Under the pieces are notes generated by a model. It did not search any database. It was not told the origin of the DNA and worked only from the letters and a program-made list of their open reading frames with translations. A program made the position numbers and the translations under genes. From positions 1-59,575 of the forward strand of contig JAJDVL010000030.1 of the NCBI GenBank assembly GCA_022826155.1: DNA of 59,575 bases, written 5' to 3'. This stretch comes from Prochlorococcaceae cyanobacterium jk18x22bins.40. Lineage in GTDB: Bacteria; Cyanobacteriota; Cyanobacteriia; PCC-6307; Cyanobiaceae. The first letter of the stretch is position 1, and each line of letters begins with the position of its first letter. Positions 1 through 8,277 of this stretch are shown one piece after another.

Positions 1-3000
1 GGTTGAGGCGCAATACGGTCCTCGATAGCACATCCACCACACCCCTTGGCACACTGTCCGATATGCTGAAATCCCCCAGGCTGTCCGTCTCGCTCACACC
101 TCCTCCATCCTCCAGGCCAGTGATGGCGCCAAGACCGATCACCACCGTCTCCGCTGTGCTTTCCACTGCGCTGTCCGCTGTGGCGCTCAGGGTGATTCTC
201 GCACTGCTGGCCGTGGTGCCGGATTCCGGGCCGGTGAACACCACCGTCGCGCTGCCGCTGTCCAGATTGTTGTATTGCACTCCGTCCGCCGCCGCGCCCG
301 TCATGGTGTAGTCCGTTCCCCTTGTTGCCGTGCCACCAAAGGTGAGCGGCACCGTTAGGCTCTCCCCCTCCACCAGGCCACGCCCCAGCTCAATGGTGAA
401 CTCCTTCCTCTGACCCTCCCGGATGTTGCCCGACGCACCGGCCAGCGTCACCGTCGTCGCCTCGTCGTCGGTTACCTGCACATCGATGGTGCCGGCGTTG
501 GCGATGGTGTAGTTGCTATCTGTGGAACTGCTGGCATGGCTGATGCTCACCTCACGACCGCCACCGGGATTGTCCGTGCTGTCATCCACACCAGTGACCG
601 TCACCGTCACATCATGGGTGGGCTCGCTGTCCAACGCCACCGTGTAGGTGTCTGTGACGGTGCTGCCGTCCTCGCTCACTGTCGTCTCGTCGTCCGTCTC
701 GGTGATGGTGAGGCCGGGAGAGGCTGGATCCGATATGCTGAAATCCCCCAGGCTATCCGTCTCGCTCACACCACCGGCACCTGTCAGCCCCGTGTCGGTG
801 ATGCTGCCAAGACCGATCACCACCGTCTCCCCTGCGCTTTCCACTGTGCTGTCCCCTGTGGCGCTCAGGGTGATTCTTGCCGTGGTGGCCGTGGCGCCGG
901 ATTCCGGGCCGGTGAACACCACGGTGGCGTTGCCGCTGTTCAAGTTGTTGTATTGCACTCCGTCCGCCACCGTGCCGGTCATGGTGTAGTCCGTTCCTCT
1001 TGTGGCTGTGCCGCCAAAGGCGAGGGGCGCCGTCAGGGTTTCCCCCTGCACCAGCCCACGGCCCAGGGTGATGGTGAACGTCCGGCTTTCTCCCTCTTCC
1101 ATGGTGCTCCCCGCACCGGAGAGGGTCACCGTGGTGGCGTCGTCGTCTCTCACCGTCGCCTCCACACTGCCGGCGCTGGAGGTGGTGTAGCTGGGGTCTG
1201 TGGAACTGGCGGCGTGGGTGATGCTCACTTCGCGACCGCCACCGGGGTTGTCTGTGTTGTCGTCCACCCCGGTGACGGTCACCGTCTGGGGCGTGTTCCA
1301 ATTGCTGGTGGTGAAGGTCAGTGCAGAACTCACCGTCGCTGCCGCTGGTGTGTCGGAGGTGGGGGTGATGGTGACGTCAGCGGTAGGCTGGGTGGTCAAC
1401 ATCACCGTGTAGGTGTCGGTGCGACCCGTACCAGCGGCCTCGCTCACCGAGACGCCGTCCGACTCATTGATGGTCACCCCGGCGCCGTCGTTATCCACCA
1501 CCGTAGCGGTGATGTTGGCGATGCTGATGTTGTTGTAGTTGCCATCGCTGGAAGTGACGGTGTGGGTGATGGTCACGCTGCGGTTACCGGCCTGGTCCAC
1601 GTTGTCGTCCACCCCGGTGACCGTCACCGACTGGGCCGTGTTCCAGTTACTGGTGGTGAACGTCAGTGCAGGACTCACCGTCGCTGCTGCCGGTGTGGCG
1701 GAGGTGGGGGTGATGGTGACGCTATGGGTGGGCTGGGTGGCCAACACCACCGTGTAGCTATCGGTGCGGCCTGCTCCTGATGCCTCAGTCACTGATGTGC
1801 CGCCGGATTCACTGATGGTGACGGCTGCCGTATCGTTATCGTTCACTGTGACGGTTGCTGCTGCCGTACTGCCTACCGTGTAGCCCTCACCGTTATTCAC
1901 CGTCACCGTCACGCTACCGTTTGCCTCGTCTACCATGTCATCCTCCGTAGGGACGGTGTAGGTCTTGGAGGTGGCGTTGGCGGCGATGGTGACGGTCTTG
2001 CTGCCACGGTTACTGTCGGCGACAAAGGCGCCGCTCTGGGTGACACCCACACTCACATCCAGATTGGCCGCAGGGGCCGGGCTGGCGTTCACCGTGAAGC
2101 TGGCCCCTGTGCCCTCCGTCACTGCTGCGCCGCCGGATATGGTGATGACCGGTGGGGCGCCGTCGTCGTTGGTGATGGTGTAGGTTGCTGTGCCGGCCGT
2201 GGGTGAAATCACCACATCCGCCGGGGTGTTGGATACCCGCCGTAACTCCAGTACGACTGTCTCGTTCTGTTCTGCTTTGGTGTCACCAAAGATCCTCAAC
2301 TTCCCCAGGCCGCCGCTGCGGTAGCCGCTGGCCAGGCTCCAGGAAGTGCATTTGGAGCCAAGGGGGTTGCCACTGCCGGAGACAATATCAAAATCCTTTG
2401 CACCTTGAGGTGGAGCGGTGCGGAACGTGGCGGTGCCCGTGTTCTTCACGCACAACTGGAAGTAGGTGACCGCTGAATGGGTGGGGCTCAGTGAAACCTT
2501 GATACTCACATCATCACGGTAACTGGAATTGCTCTCTGCCCCGCTGGTGGAGGTCAGAATTAACGAGAGGATGGGAGTGTTGGCCACCTCAAACGTGTTG
2601 TGATTCGTTCCCGTGGGGGTGGTGTTGGTTAAGGCGTTACCGCTGCTGTCCTCGATGTTCTGGTTGTTGGCAAAACTCAACGTCACCGTGGCGGTGAGAC
2701 CAGCCAGGTTGCCGCCGCTGGCGGTCACGTCGTAGGCATTCGTTGCGCCCACCTGCGCTACAACCAGGCTGGCGGTGGCGCCGTTCACCTGGAAATCCGC
2801 CGAACTCACGTTCTGCACCGCCTCGTTGAACGTCACACGCCACACCAGGCTATCGGCATCAGTGGGTGAAGAAGACGGTGTTTGCCGCGTGATGGAGGTG
2901 ACACGCGGGGCGGTGTTATCCACCAGGAAGCTGTTGTGATTGGTGCCGGTGGGGGTGGTGTTCGTGAGCGCGTTGCCGCTCGTGTCCTGGATGTTCTGGC

Positions 3001-4237
3001 CGTTCGCGAACTCCAGTGTCACCGTGCCGTTGAAAACATCCAGGTTGCCCGAGCCCTGCAGGATGGGGGCGTCGCCGCTGACGGTCACGTCATAGGCATT
3101 GGTGTTACCGACCCTTGTTGCTTGGGTTACCAAGGCCCACAGGTCGGGGTTGCCGTTGCCTGATGTCACGAAACCCGCCGGATTCACGTTCTGCACCGCC
3201 TCGTTAAACGTCACACGCCACACCAGGCTATCGGCATTGGTAGGGGAGGTGGACGGGCTTTGCCGCGTGATGGACGTCACACGCGGGGCGGTGGTGTCGT
3301 CGTTCACTGTAATGTCGAAATCGTTGTTCGTACTGTGGGGGTCTGCGCCGCCGCCCACATTCGTGCCGAGGCTGGAGGAATCGAAATCGCTGTCTGAGCC
3401 AAGGGCGACGTTGAGGGCCTCTGTGTTTTCTTGATTATTGTCCGACGTCGCCGTTAACTCCAGCGTTGCCGTTTGCGCACCTGCTCCGCTGAAACGCACC
3501 TTCGGAGTTGAAGTGCCGGTGTCCCTCAGGGTGACGCCTGTGTTGAGAGATCCGCCAGAACTCTTTGCAAGGCTCCAGTCGCCGGTGGTCGCCGCGCCAG
3601 TCATGGAGAGGGGTACATCAATGGTCTCACCCGCCACCAGGGCACGGCCCAGCGTTACCGTGAACTCCACCTTGCCACCCTCGTTGATGGCGGTCGCGGA
3701 GCCCACCTTCGCCAGACTCACAATGGTGGGATCATTGTCCGTAATCGTGTAGGTAAAACTCCCGGTGCCGTTCTGTAGCTCCCTCGTCCAACCGCGGACC
3801 ACCACTGTCTCGTCAGGTTCATCAATGTTGTCGTCATGGATATTCAGCCAAATGCTGTACGTTGGATACTGTCTACCTCTAGTACCAGCAAGAAGCCCAA
3901 AACGTCCATTCCATGGTAGCGTCAAGCGCTCGCTTTGTGTATAACCCATCGCGTAATCCGAGCCATTTGTGTTGTAAATTGCAGTACCACTATTGCCGAC
4001 ACCCCATTGAAACCTATGGGCTCTACCACCACTATTAAAAGTCGCCGTCAACTGTGAGCTTTCACTCTCCGCTCCAGAGGCTGTACCCGTTATTGTAATA
4101 GTTTGGGCGTAGGCCCTGGCAGTAAGCGCCGCCACCAGCCCCAACAAAACCACTGGGGCGGGCCCCACAAGCCGCCTGAGGCAAACCGCTGCTGGGCAGG
4201 GGGCAAGGAGAGTCGTACGTAACCTGGGTGAGACCAT
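1..4237 (-). CDS. Large secreted Calx-beta / Ig-like repeat protein (C-terminus beyond window)
   Basis: One frame stays open from the ATG at 4237 down to base 1, about 1412 codons with no stop, so the C-terminus lies outside the window. Residues 1-44 form a signal peptide (basic start, hydrophobic VVLLGLVAALTA, cleavage after AYA). The rest is stacked beta-sandwich modules: a Calx-beta-like module near residues 170-310, two near-identical Ig-like modules (about 316-548, each opening with APRVTSITRQ), two modules with the signature LTFTTSNWNT(A/P)Q plus VTVTGVDDN (about 860 and 982), and two near-identical Calx-beta modules (about 1033-1172 and 1260-1396). Thr, Asp and Gly are abundant and Lys is scarce. 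Such architecture is typical of surface or secreted adhesins and RTX-like proteins of marine bacteria; the exact role and ligand cannot be read from sequence. No enzyme domain is visible in this part. Secretion is well supported; adhesion is inference. Confidence 0.85.
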   Translation of the reverse strand, partial: MVSPRLRTTLLAPCPAAVCLRRLVGPAPVVLLGLVAALTARAYAQTITITGTASGAESESSQLTATFNSGGRAHRFQWGVGNSGTAIYNTNGSDYAMGYTQSERLTLPWNGRFGLLAGTRGRQYPTYSIWLNIHDDNIDEPDETVVVRGWTRELQNGTGSFTYTITDNDPTIVSLAKVGSATAINEGGKVEFTVTLGRALVAGETIDVPLSMTGAATTGDWSLAKSSGGSLNTGVTLRDTGTSTPKVRFSGAGAQTATLELTATSDNNQENTEALNVALGSDSDFDSSSLGTNVGGGADPHSTNNDFDITVNDDTTAPRVTSITRQSPSTSPTNADSLVWRVTFNEAVQNVNPAGFVTSGNGNPDLWALVTQATRVGNTNAYDVTVSGDAPILQGSGNLDVFNGTVTLEFANGQNIQDTSGNALTNTTPTGTNHNSFLVDNTAPRVTSITRQTPSSSPTDADSLVWRVTFNEAVQNVSSADFQVNGATASLVVAQVGATNAYDVTASGGNLAGLTATVTLSFANNQNIEDSSGNALTNTTPTGTNHNTFEVANTPILSLILTSTSGAESNSSYRDDVSIKVSLSPTHSAVTYFQLCVKNTGTATFRTAPPQGAKDFDIVSGSGNPLGSKCTSWSLASGYRSGGLGKLRIFGDTKAEQNETVVLELRRVSNTPADVVISPTAGTATYTITNDDGAPPVITISGGAAVTEGTGASFTVNASPAPAANLDVSVGVTQSGAFVADSNRGSKTVTIAANATSKTYTVPTEDDMVDEANGSVTVTVNNGEGYTVGSTAAATVTVNDNDTAAVTISESGGTSVTEASGAGRTDSYTVVLATQPTHSVTITPTSATPAAATVSPALTFTTSNWNTAQSVTVTGVDDNVDQAGNRSVTITHTVTSSDGNYNNISIANITATVVDNDGAGVTINESDGVSVSEAAGTGRTDTYTVMLTTQPTADVTITPTSDTPAAATVSSALTFTTSNWNTPQTVTVTGVDDNTDNPGGGREVSITHAASSTDPSYTTSSAGSVEATVRDDDATTVTLSGAGSTMEEGESRTFTITLGRGLVQGETLTAPLAFGGTATRGTDYTMTGTVADGVQYNNLNSGNATVVFTGPESGATATTARITLSATGDSTVESAGETVVIGLGSITDTGLTGAGGVSETDSLGDFSISDPASPGLTITETDDETTVSEDGSTVTDTYTVALDSEPTHDVTVTVTGVDDSTDNPGGGREVSISHASSSTDSNYTIANAGTIDVQVTDDEATTVTLAGASGNIREGQRKEFTIELGRGLVEGESLTVPLTFGGTATRGTDYTMTGAAADGVQYNNLDSGSATVVFTGPESGTTASSARITLSATADSAVESTAETVVIGLGAITGLEDGGGVSETDSLGDFSISDSVPRGVVDVLSRTVLRLN
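57..1020 (-). repeat. Near-identical intragenic repeat pair (57-345 and 731-1020)
   Basis: Two stretches of about 290 bp inside the secreted repeat gene match closely at DNA level, sharing long identical runs such as the block around 59-100 and 733-774 and the block around 225-285 and 900-960. They encode two Calx-beta modules. DNA-level identity means recent duplication or gene conversion, and it is a place where the assembly or copy number may vary between strains. Confidence 0.85.
2590..3300 (-). repeat. Duplicated Ig-like module (about 2590-2925 and 2930-3300)
   Basis: Two adjacent modules repeat at both protein and DNA level; for example 2816-2870 matches 3193-3247 almost base for base, and 2598-2664 matches 2933-3000. 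Each encodes a module starting APRVTSITRQ and ending near GNALTNTTPTGTNHN. The second copy carries extra residues in its middle. Tandem domain duplication within the secreted protein gene. Confidence 0.8.
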
Positions 4238-4798
4238 GACCTTGGACTAGGTAGGTGTAGCAACTGCTACCAATTATCATAGCTTTGTCAGAGGAGCTGC
4301 CGCCACACAGCCCCGGTCATGGCCGAAACACAGGCGCAGGTTGGGCCTATCCGGCGATCCGGCGATCCGGCGTAGTAGTTTTGATGGCCTTCATGTCAAT
4401 AGTTATCATATCGAAAACTTGAAAAGGGGCAGCCCTCTTGGCCTTGGTTACTTTCTCCATGTTCAGTCCTCCGCCTGAAGGTTGGACGTCACGCCTGTTC
4501 CCGCTCCACCCCAGCAGTCCAGCCTGCGGGCGGGGGTATAGTACAGAGTTACTGGTCGTCAGGAGGTGCATGGAGAAGAGGCGGGCAAGGGATTCGCAGA
4601 ATAGTGTAAGTCCATTCTAGCAGCTTGGCAGGGAGAGAATCCATCAGGAAGCAGGCCTGCGCCAGTCTTAAAGACATGTGGGGGACCCTGTGCAGAGGGG
4701 GGCCGAGCCTTCTCATGGCGAAGGGTGGCGGTCCGCTATCTCTGCTTGCCTCTTCTGCCCCACTGGCCACAGGCTTTTTCCATGGGAGCTGTTCCAGC
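4238..4798. other. Intergenic stretch upstream of the secreted repeat gene
   Basis: No convincing full gene is seen. Short minus-strand frames exist (for example from an ATG at 4459, opening MEKVTKAKR, 37 residues to a stop at 4347), but none shows a recognisable family. The interval holds one arm (4627-4686) of a decayed duplication of the 5' region of the neighbouring coiled-coil gene; see the repeat entry. It presumably also contains the promoter of the repeat-protein gene, though no clear -10/-35 pair stands out. Confidence 0.5.
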
Positions 4799-5237
4799 TC
4801 AAGGCTGGGCCGGTGGTGGAAGCCGCAGCGCCTGGATCAGCAGAGTCTTGATCTCACCCATCTCCTGCTTGAACTCTTTCATTTCTTCCTTCACCTCGTC
4901 AATCCGCTTGTTCGTCCTGGCCTCGCCAGCGCGCATCTCCTCCTTCACTTCATCAATGCGCTTGTTCACCCTGTCCTCGCCAGCGCGCATCTCTTCCTTC
5001 ACTTCTTTCATTTCTCCCTTCACCTCGTCAATGCACTTGTTCATTCTGTCCTCGCCAGCGCGCATCTCGTCTTTCAGCTCGCCTCTGAGACTACGGAAAG
5101 CACCGATGAGCAGCCCCATGCCTCCCACGGCGCCAGCCACCAGGGCGCCGGGTTGCAGCCAGTTGGCCAGAATCTCGGGAGGCAGGGAGAACGTCCGTCA
5201 AGAAGCAGGTCTGCGCCAGCATAAGACGTGGGGGGGT
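4627..5237 (-). repeat. Imperfect direct repeat arms 4627-4686 and 5181-5237
   Basis: The arms share GGCAGGGAGA, then (a/g)AAGCAGG(c/t)CTGCGCCAG and a GTGGGGG run. Read on the minus strand, both place a CTGGCGCAG...CTTC.TGA.GGA..(t)CTCTCCCTGCC block just ahead of or at the start of a reading frame. In the 4627 arm this gives a clean ATG frame opening MDSLPAKLLEW; in the 5181 arm the ATG has become ACG and the frame is shifted relative to the coiled-coil gene. This looks like duplication of a gene's leader and start followed by decay. Confidence 0.6.
4799..5140 (-). CDS. Small membrane-anchored coiled-coil protein (possibly start-damaged)
   Basis: From a GTG at 5140 the frame encodes 113 residues: a short glycine-rich hydrophobic segment (VAGAVGGMGLLIGAF), then a charged coiled coil made of imperfect repeats of the type DEVKEEMRAGEDRVNKRI, and a Pro-rich end. 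The frame continues upstream without an ATG (residues reading PEILANWLQPGAL) to a TGA at 5193-5195, so the original start was probably further upstream and has been lost to a frameshift or start mutation. The repeat count (units of roughly 57 and 84 bp) may vary among strains. It resembles small DUF1640-like or haemolysin-XhlA-like coiled-coil proteins in shape only; no function is assigned. Confidence 0.6.
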   Translation of the reverse strand: MAGAVGGMGLLIGAFRSLRGELKDEMRAGEDRMNKCIDEVKGEMKEVKEEMRAGEDRVNKRIDEVKEEMRAGEARTNKRIDEVKEEMKEFKQEMGEIKTLLIQALRLPPPAQP

Positions 5238-5622
5238 AGCAAGATGAGCGGTAAGATGGAGTCCTGATTGGAGCTTGGCTGGGATGGAGAGCGTAGAAAG
5301 GAGCGTTGCGGACCTTGAGTAGGAGAGCAGGAAGCACAAGACGCGGAGGGAGAGTTTTCTGGAGAGGATGGAGGCGCCGATTCGGTGGGAGTGTCTGCTG
5401 GAGCAGATGTGGATGATCAAAGCAGCCTGGTCCATAGCCTGGCAACAACCTCTATGGTGTGATGTTCACGGGATAGCTGTGTCTGATTGCCGACAATCAG
5501 ACAGAAAGCTGACCATTCAGCATCACTTTTGACGACGGCTAGCCCTTTTTGAGGGGTATATCCCGCTCATCACAACCCAACATCTTGCATGGTCAGTCTT
5601 TATGGATTTATTCAGAGATTCC
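5238..5622. other. Intergenic stretch with a hairpin at 5481-5502
   Basis: No supported gene is seen. A perfect 9-bp inverted repeat (GTCTGATTG, loop CCGA, CAATCAGAC) sits at 5481-5502. It is not followed by a T-run on either strand, so it is not a standard terminator; it could be an operator-like dyad or a processing site in the mRNA leaving fur. Confidence 0.5.
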
Positions 5623-6120
5623 CTAGGAAAATGTAGACGTTGTGGCCTTGCTCCGCTGCCGGCATCGTCTACAAATTCCCCGCAGGATAAGGCGCACCTC
5701 TGTTAATTCAAAGCCTGTCACTTTAGACACGTCCCTGGAGGCCGCTGTAATCACTTCACTGATAAACTCTTCCGTATGATCGCAGCGCATACAGACCATG
5801 TGGTGATGGATCTTCCCGCCCCCCTGGCGCAACTCATAGCAACGCAACCCCTCTTGCCACTCTCCCTCGTCCAACAACCTCATGGTCACCAGGAGCTTGA
5901 GGCTGCGATAGACGGTGGCCAGGGATACCTTGTTTCCCGCCTGCTTCAGATGGTGATGCACATCATCGGCCGTGAGGTGATGGCCAGGTCCCAGATTTTG
6001 AAATAGAGAGAGTACCTTTTCCCGTTGAGGCGTTAGCCGCCGGCCCGCCGTGTTCAAAACTTCCCGCAGATGCTCCTGTGAGTACTGCTGGATTGCTGCT
6101 GCGGGGATACGGTTGGCCAT
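5623..6120 (-). CDS. fur: Fur-family metal-responsive repressor
   Basis: Encodes 165 residues from the ATG at 6120 (MANRIPAAAIQQ). The N-terminal winged helix is clear (RRLTPQREKVLSLF, VSLATVYRSLKLL), followed by the metal-sensing and dimerisation part with GKIHHHMVCMRCDHTEEF and a C-terminal CRRC. The HHHxxCxxC pattern and second CxxC are typical of Fur/Zur proteins, with structural zinc held by the cysteines. Members repress iron- or zinc-uptake genes when loaded with metal. Whether this is Fur, Zur or PerR cannot be settled by eye; Fur is the default. A GTG start at 6159 would add 13 residues but these look unlike the family. The aldolase gene lies 97 bp upstream on the same strand. Confidence 0.8.
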   Translation of the reverse strand: MANRIPAAAIQQYSQEHLREVLNTAGRRLTPQREKVLSLFQNLGPGHHLTADDVHHHLKQAGNKVSLATVYRSLKLLVTMRLLDEGEWQEGLRCYELRQGGGKIHHHMVCMRCDHTEEFISEVITAASRDVSKVTGFELTEVRLILRGICRRCRQRSKATTSTFS

Positions 6121-6217
6121 CGGAGCAGGTCTTGACTCGCCTCCACACCCAAGATACACGCCTTGAATAAGGCGAGGGCTGACACTGTCAGTCCTCGCCC
6201 TGGGGGAACCCCCTCAC

Positions 6218-7291
6218 TCAGGCCGCCACGGCCACGCGGGGATCCAGGCTGCCTTTGCCGTAGAGATCCGCGTAGATGCTGATGGGTTGCTGCCTGATGG
6301 TGCTGGCCTTGCCGGCACACCAGAACTGCTGATAGCGGTCAAGGCACACCTGCTTCATGTATTTGCGGGCCGGCTTGTTGAAGTGGCGGGGATCGAAGTT
6401 GGCGGGATCGGCAGCGGCCGCCTCCCGCACCGCCGCGGTGAAGGCGAGACGGTTGTCCGTGTCGATGTTCACCTTGCGCACACCGTTGCGGATGCCCTCC
6501 TGGATCTCTTCCACCGGAACGCCATAGGTCTCGGGGATGTCCCCACCGTGCTGGTTGATCATGTCCAGCCACTCCTTGGGCACCGAGCTGGAGCCATGCA
6601 TCACCAAGTGGGTGTTGGGCAGGGCCTTGTGAATTTCCGCGATCCGGGAGATGGCCAGCACCTCGCCTGTGGGCTTGCGGGTGAACTTGTAGGCGCCGTG
6701 GCTGGTGCCGATGGCAATGGCCAGAGCGTCCACCTTTGTCTTGGCCACAAAGTCGGCGGCTTCACCAGGGTCTGTCAGCAACTGGTCCCGCGAGAGTTCT
6801 CCTTCAAAACCATGGCCGTCTTCCGCGTCGCCCTTGCCCGTTTCCAGAGAGCCCAGGCAGCCCAGCTCCCCTTCCACACTGACGCCCACGGCGTGGGCCA
6901 CGTCCACCACCGTTCGGGTGACGTTCACGTTGTAGTCGTAGCTGGCGGGGGTCTTGGCGTCCGCTTCCAGAGAGCCGTCCATCATCACCGACGTGAAGCC
7001 GTTGGTGATGGCGGAGTAGCAGGTGTTGGGGGCGTTGCCGTGATCCTGGTGCATCACCACGGGAATGTGGGGGTAGGTCTCCGTGGCGGCCAGGATGAGA
7101 TGGCGGAGGAAAATTTCGCCTGCATAATTTCGGGCGCCGCGTGAGGCTTGCAGGATGACCGGGCTGTCGGTTTCATGGGCTGCTTCCATGATCGCCTGCA
7201 CCTGCTCGAGGTTGTTGACGTTGAAAGCGGGAATCCCGTAACCGTGCTCAGCGGCATGGTCGAGAAGAAGTCGAAGGGGAACCAGCGCCAT
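6218..7291 (-). CDS. fbaA: Class II fructose-1,6-bisphosphate aldolase
   Basis: 357 residues from ATG 7291. Class II, zinc-dependent aldolase of the Calvin cycle and glycolysis, interconverting FBP with DHAP and GAP, and SBP in the Calvin cycle. Family marks seen: start [27 protein letters not shown], the zinc/substrate region [50 protein letters not shown] and VRKVNIDTD. Length fits the CbbA/FbaA type of cyanobacteria. Cytoplasmic. It stands upstream of fur on the same strand, with tRNA-Lys upstream of it. Confidence 0.95.
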   Translation of the reverse strand: MALVPLRLLLDHAAEHGYGIPAFNVNNLEQVQAIMEAAHETDSPVILQASRGARNYAGEIFLRHLILAATETYPHIPVVMHQDHGNAPNTCYSAITNGFTSVMMDGSLEADAKTPASYDYNVNVTRTVVDVAHAVGVSVEGELGCLGSLETGKGDAEDGHGFEGELSRDQLLTDPGEAADFVAKTKVDALAIAIGTSHGAYKFTRKPTGEVLAISRIAEIHKALPNTHLVMHGSSSVPKEWLDMINQHGGDIPETYGVPVEEIQEGIRNGVRKVNIDTDNRLAFTAAVREAAAADPANFDPRHFNKPARKYMKQVCLDRYQQFWCAGKASTIRQQPISIYADLYGKGSLDPRVAVAA

Positions 7292-7405
7292 GGCAGTGAA
7301 GAGTGTATCCGGTGGTCACAGAAAGCTTACCGGATTGGAAGAAAGTCTGTTGAAAACAGGCCGTCAATGGACGGCGACCCTGAAACACTTCAGGGAAAAA
7401 ACCAA

Positions 7406-7477
7406 TGGGTCGCCTGAGATTCGAACTCAGGACCAGCCGGTTAAAAGCCGGATGCTCTACCGCTGAGCTAGCGACCC
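7406..7477 (-). tRNA. trnK: tRNA-Lys (UUU)
   Basis: Cloverleaf on the minus strand: acceptor GGGTCGC/GCGACCC, D-arm GCTC/GAGC, anticodon loop CTTTTAA giving UUU, T-arm CTGAG-TTCGAAT-CTCAG, discriminator A. CCA is not encoded. 72 nt. Confidence 0.95.
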
Positions 7478-7524
7478 TGGCGGGGCAGTCCCATGGAGAC
7501 TATCACGCAAGCGCCACCTTGACC

Positions 7525-8115
7525 ATGCCCCAATCCGTCCCTGTGTCCTGGCCCGCACCCCGCCGGGCTCCGGACTGTTGGGTGGCCGCCTCTGCCGTTG
7601 TGGTGGGGGACGTGGAGTTGGCTCCTGGCGCTTCCGTCTGGCCCACAGCGGTGCTGCGGGGGGATTTGGCCTCCATCCGCATCGGCCCCAACAGCAATGT
7701 ACAGGACGGAGCCGTCCTCCATGGAGATCCGGATGCTCCCGTGGTCATCGCCGCCCGGGTCACCATTGGTCACCGTGCCGTGATCCACGGCGCCATCGTG
7801 CAGGAGGGCGCCTTGGTGGGCATCGGCGCCATCGTGCTCAACGGGGTCACCGTGGGGGCCGGGGCCATGGTGGCCGCCGGGGCTGTGGTCACCAAGGACG
7901 TGCCCCCGGGGATGCTGGTGGCCGGTGTCCCTGCGAGGCCGGTGCGCTCCCTCAGTGAAGAGGCCATGGAAGAGCAGTGCCGCCACGCGGATGACTATGC
8001 CCAGTTGGCCCGCACCCACGCAATGCTGGGACCAGAGGGCATTTTTGGCCACGGATTGGTCACAGATTGTGGCCAGGTTGCCCACAACCCCGCACTGAAA
8101 GGGCCACGGCTGTAA
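7525..8115 (+). CDS. Gamma-carbonic-anhydrase-like hexapeptide-repeat protein
   Basis: 196 residues from the ATG at 7525 (MPQSVPVSWPAP); upstream codons overlap the tRNA and are not coding. Left-handed beta-helix repeats run through most of the protein (VVGDVELAPGASVWPTAVLRGDLASIRIG, then GHRAVIHGAIVQEGALVGIGAIVLNGVTVGAGAMVAAGAVVTKDVPPG). The pattern NVQDGAVLHGD and the histidines in GHRAVIHG match the YrdA/PaaY/CcmM-like gamma-CA family, which binds metal at subunit interfaces. Catalytic carbonic anhydrase activity is not assured. It lies 29 bp before psbY. Confidence 0.85.
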   Translation: MPQSVPVSWPAPRRAPDCWVAASAVVVGDVELAPGASVWPTAVLRGDLASIRIGPNSNVQDGAVLHGDPDAPVVIAARVTIGHRAVIHGAIVQEGALVGIGAIVLNGVTVGAGAMVAAGAVVTKDVPPGMLVAGVPARPVRSLSEEAMEEQCRHADDYAQLARTHAMLGPEGIFGHGLVTDCGQVAHNPALKGPRL

Positions 8116-8144
8116 CGTAGACGACAATCACTGCTGGTGAACCC

Positions 8145-8264
8145 GTGGATTGGCGTCTGCTCCTTGTTGCCTTCCCCGTGCTGGGCGCCCTGAGTTGGGT
8201 CGTCTTCATTATTGGCCGCGACGCCCTCAAACAGTTCCAAGGCACGATGAAGGAACTCCGCTGA
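8145..8264 (+). CDS. psbY: Photosystem II protein PsbY
   Basis: A 39-residue frame from a GTG at 8145 to TGA 8262-8264, reading (M)DWRLLLVAFPVLGALSWVVFIIGRDALKQFQ and a basic tail. It has one transmembrane helix, the MDWR start, the P-V-L and (N/I)IG spacing and the length of cyanobacterial PsbY, a small non-essential subunit at the edge of photosystem II. It is too short to be picked up by length-based gene finding. crtH begins 13 bp downstream. Confidence 0.82.
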   Translation: MDWRLLLVAFPVLGALSWVVFIIGRDALKQFQGTMKELR

Positions 8265-8277
8265 CCTGTTGCTGGCC

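Noticed and set aside
536..1780. A 414-residue plus-strand frame at the left edge
   Set aside because: Opposite the repeat protein; its apparent repeats (HPGDGHRLGRVP type) are only the reverse image of the minus-strand repeat modules.
4860..5080. Regularly spaced repeats resembling a small CRISPR array
   Set aside because: Units differ in length (about 57 and 84 bp), are imperfect, and encode a continuous coiled coil; there are no unique spacers and no cas genes.
5074..5448. Two 114-124 residue minus-strand frames between the coiled-coil gene and fur
   Set aside because: Pro/Leu/Ser-rich products without domains, overlapping each other and the leader duplication; no conserved-looking core or ribosome-binding site.
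7379..7405. Hairpin plus A-run as terminator of tRNA-Lys
   Set aside because: The stem CCCTGAA/TTCAGGG is followed by A residues on the plus strand, and on the minus strand the T-run comes before the stem, which is the wrong order for an intrinsic terminator of the minus-strand tRNA.
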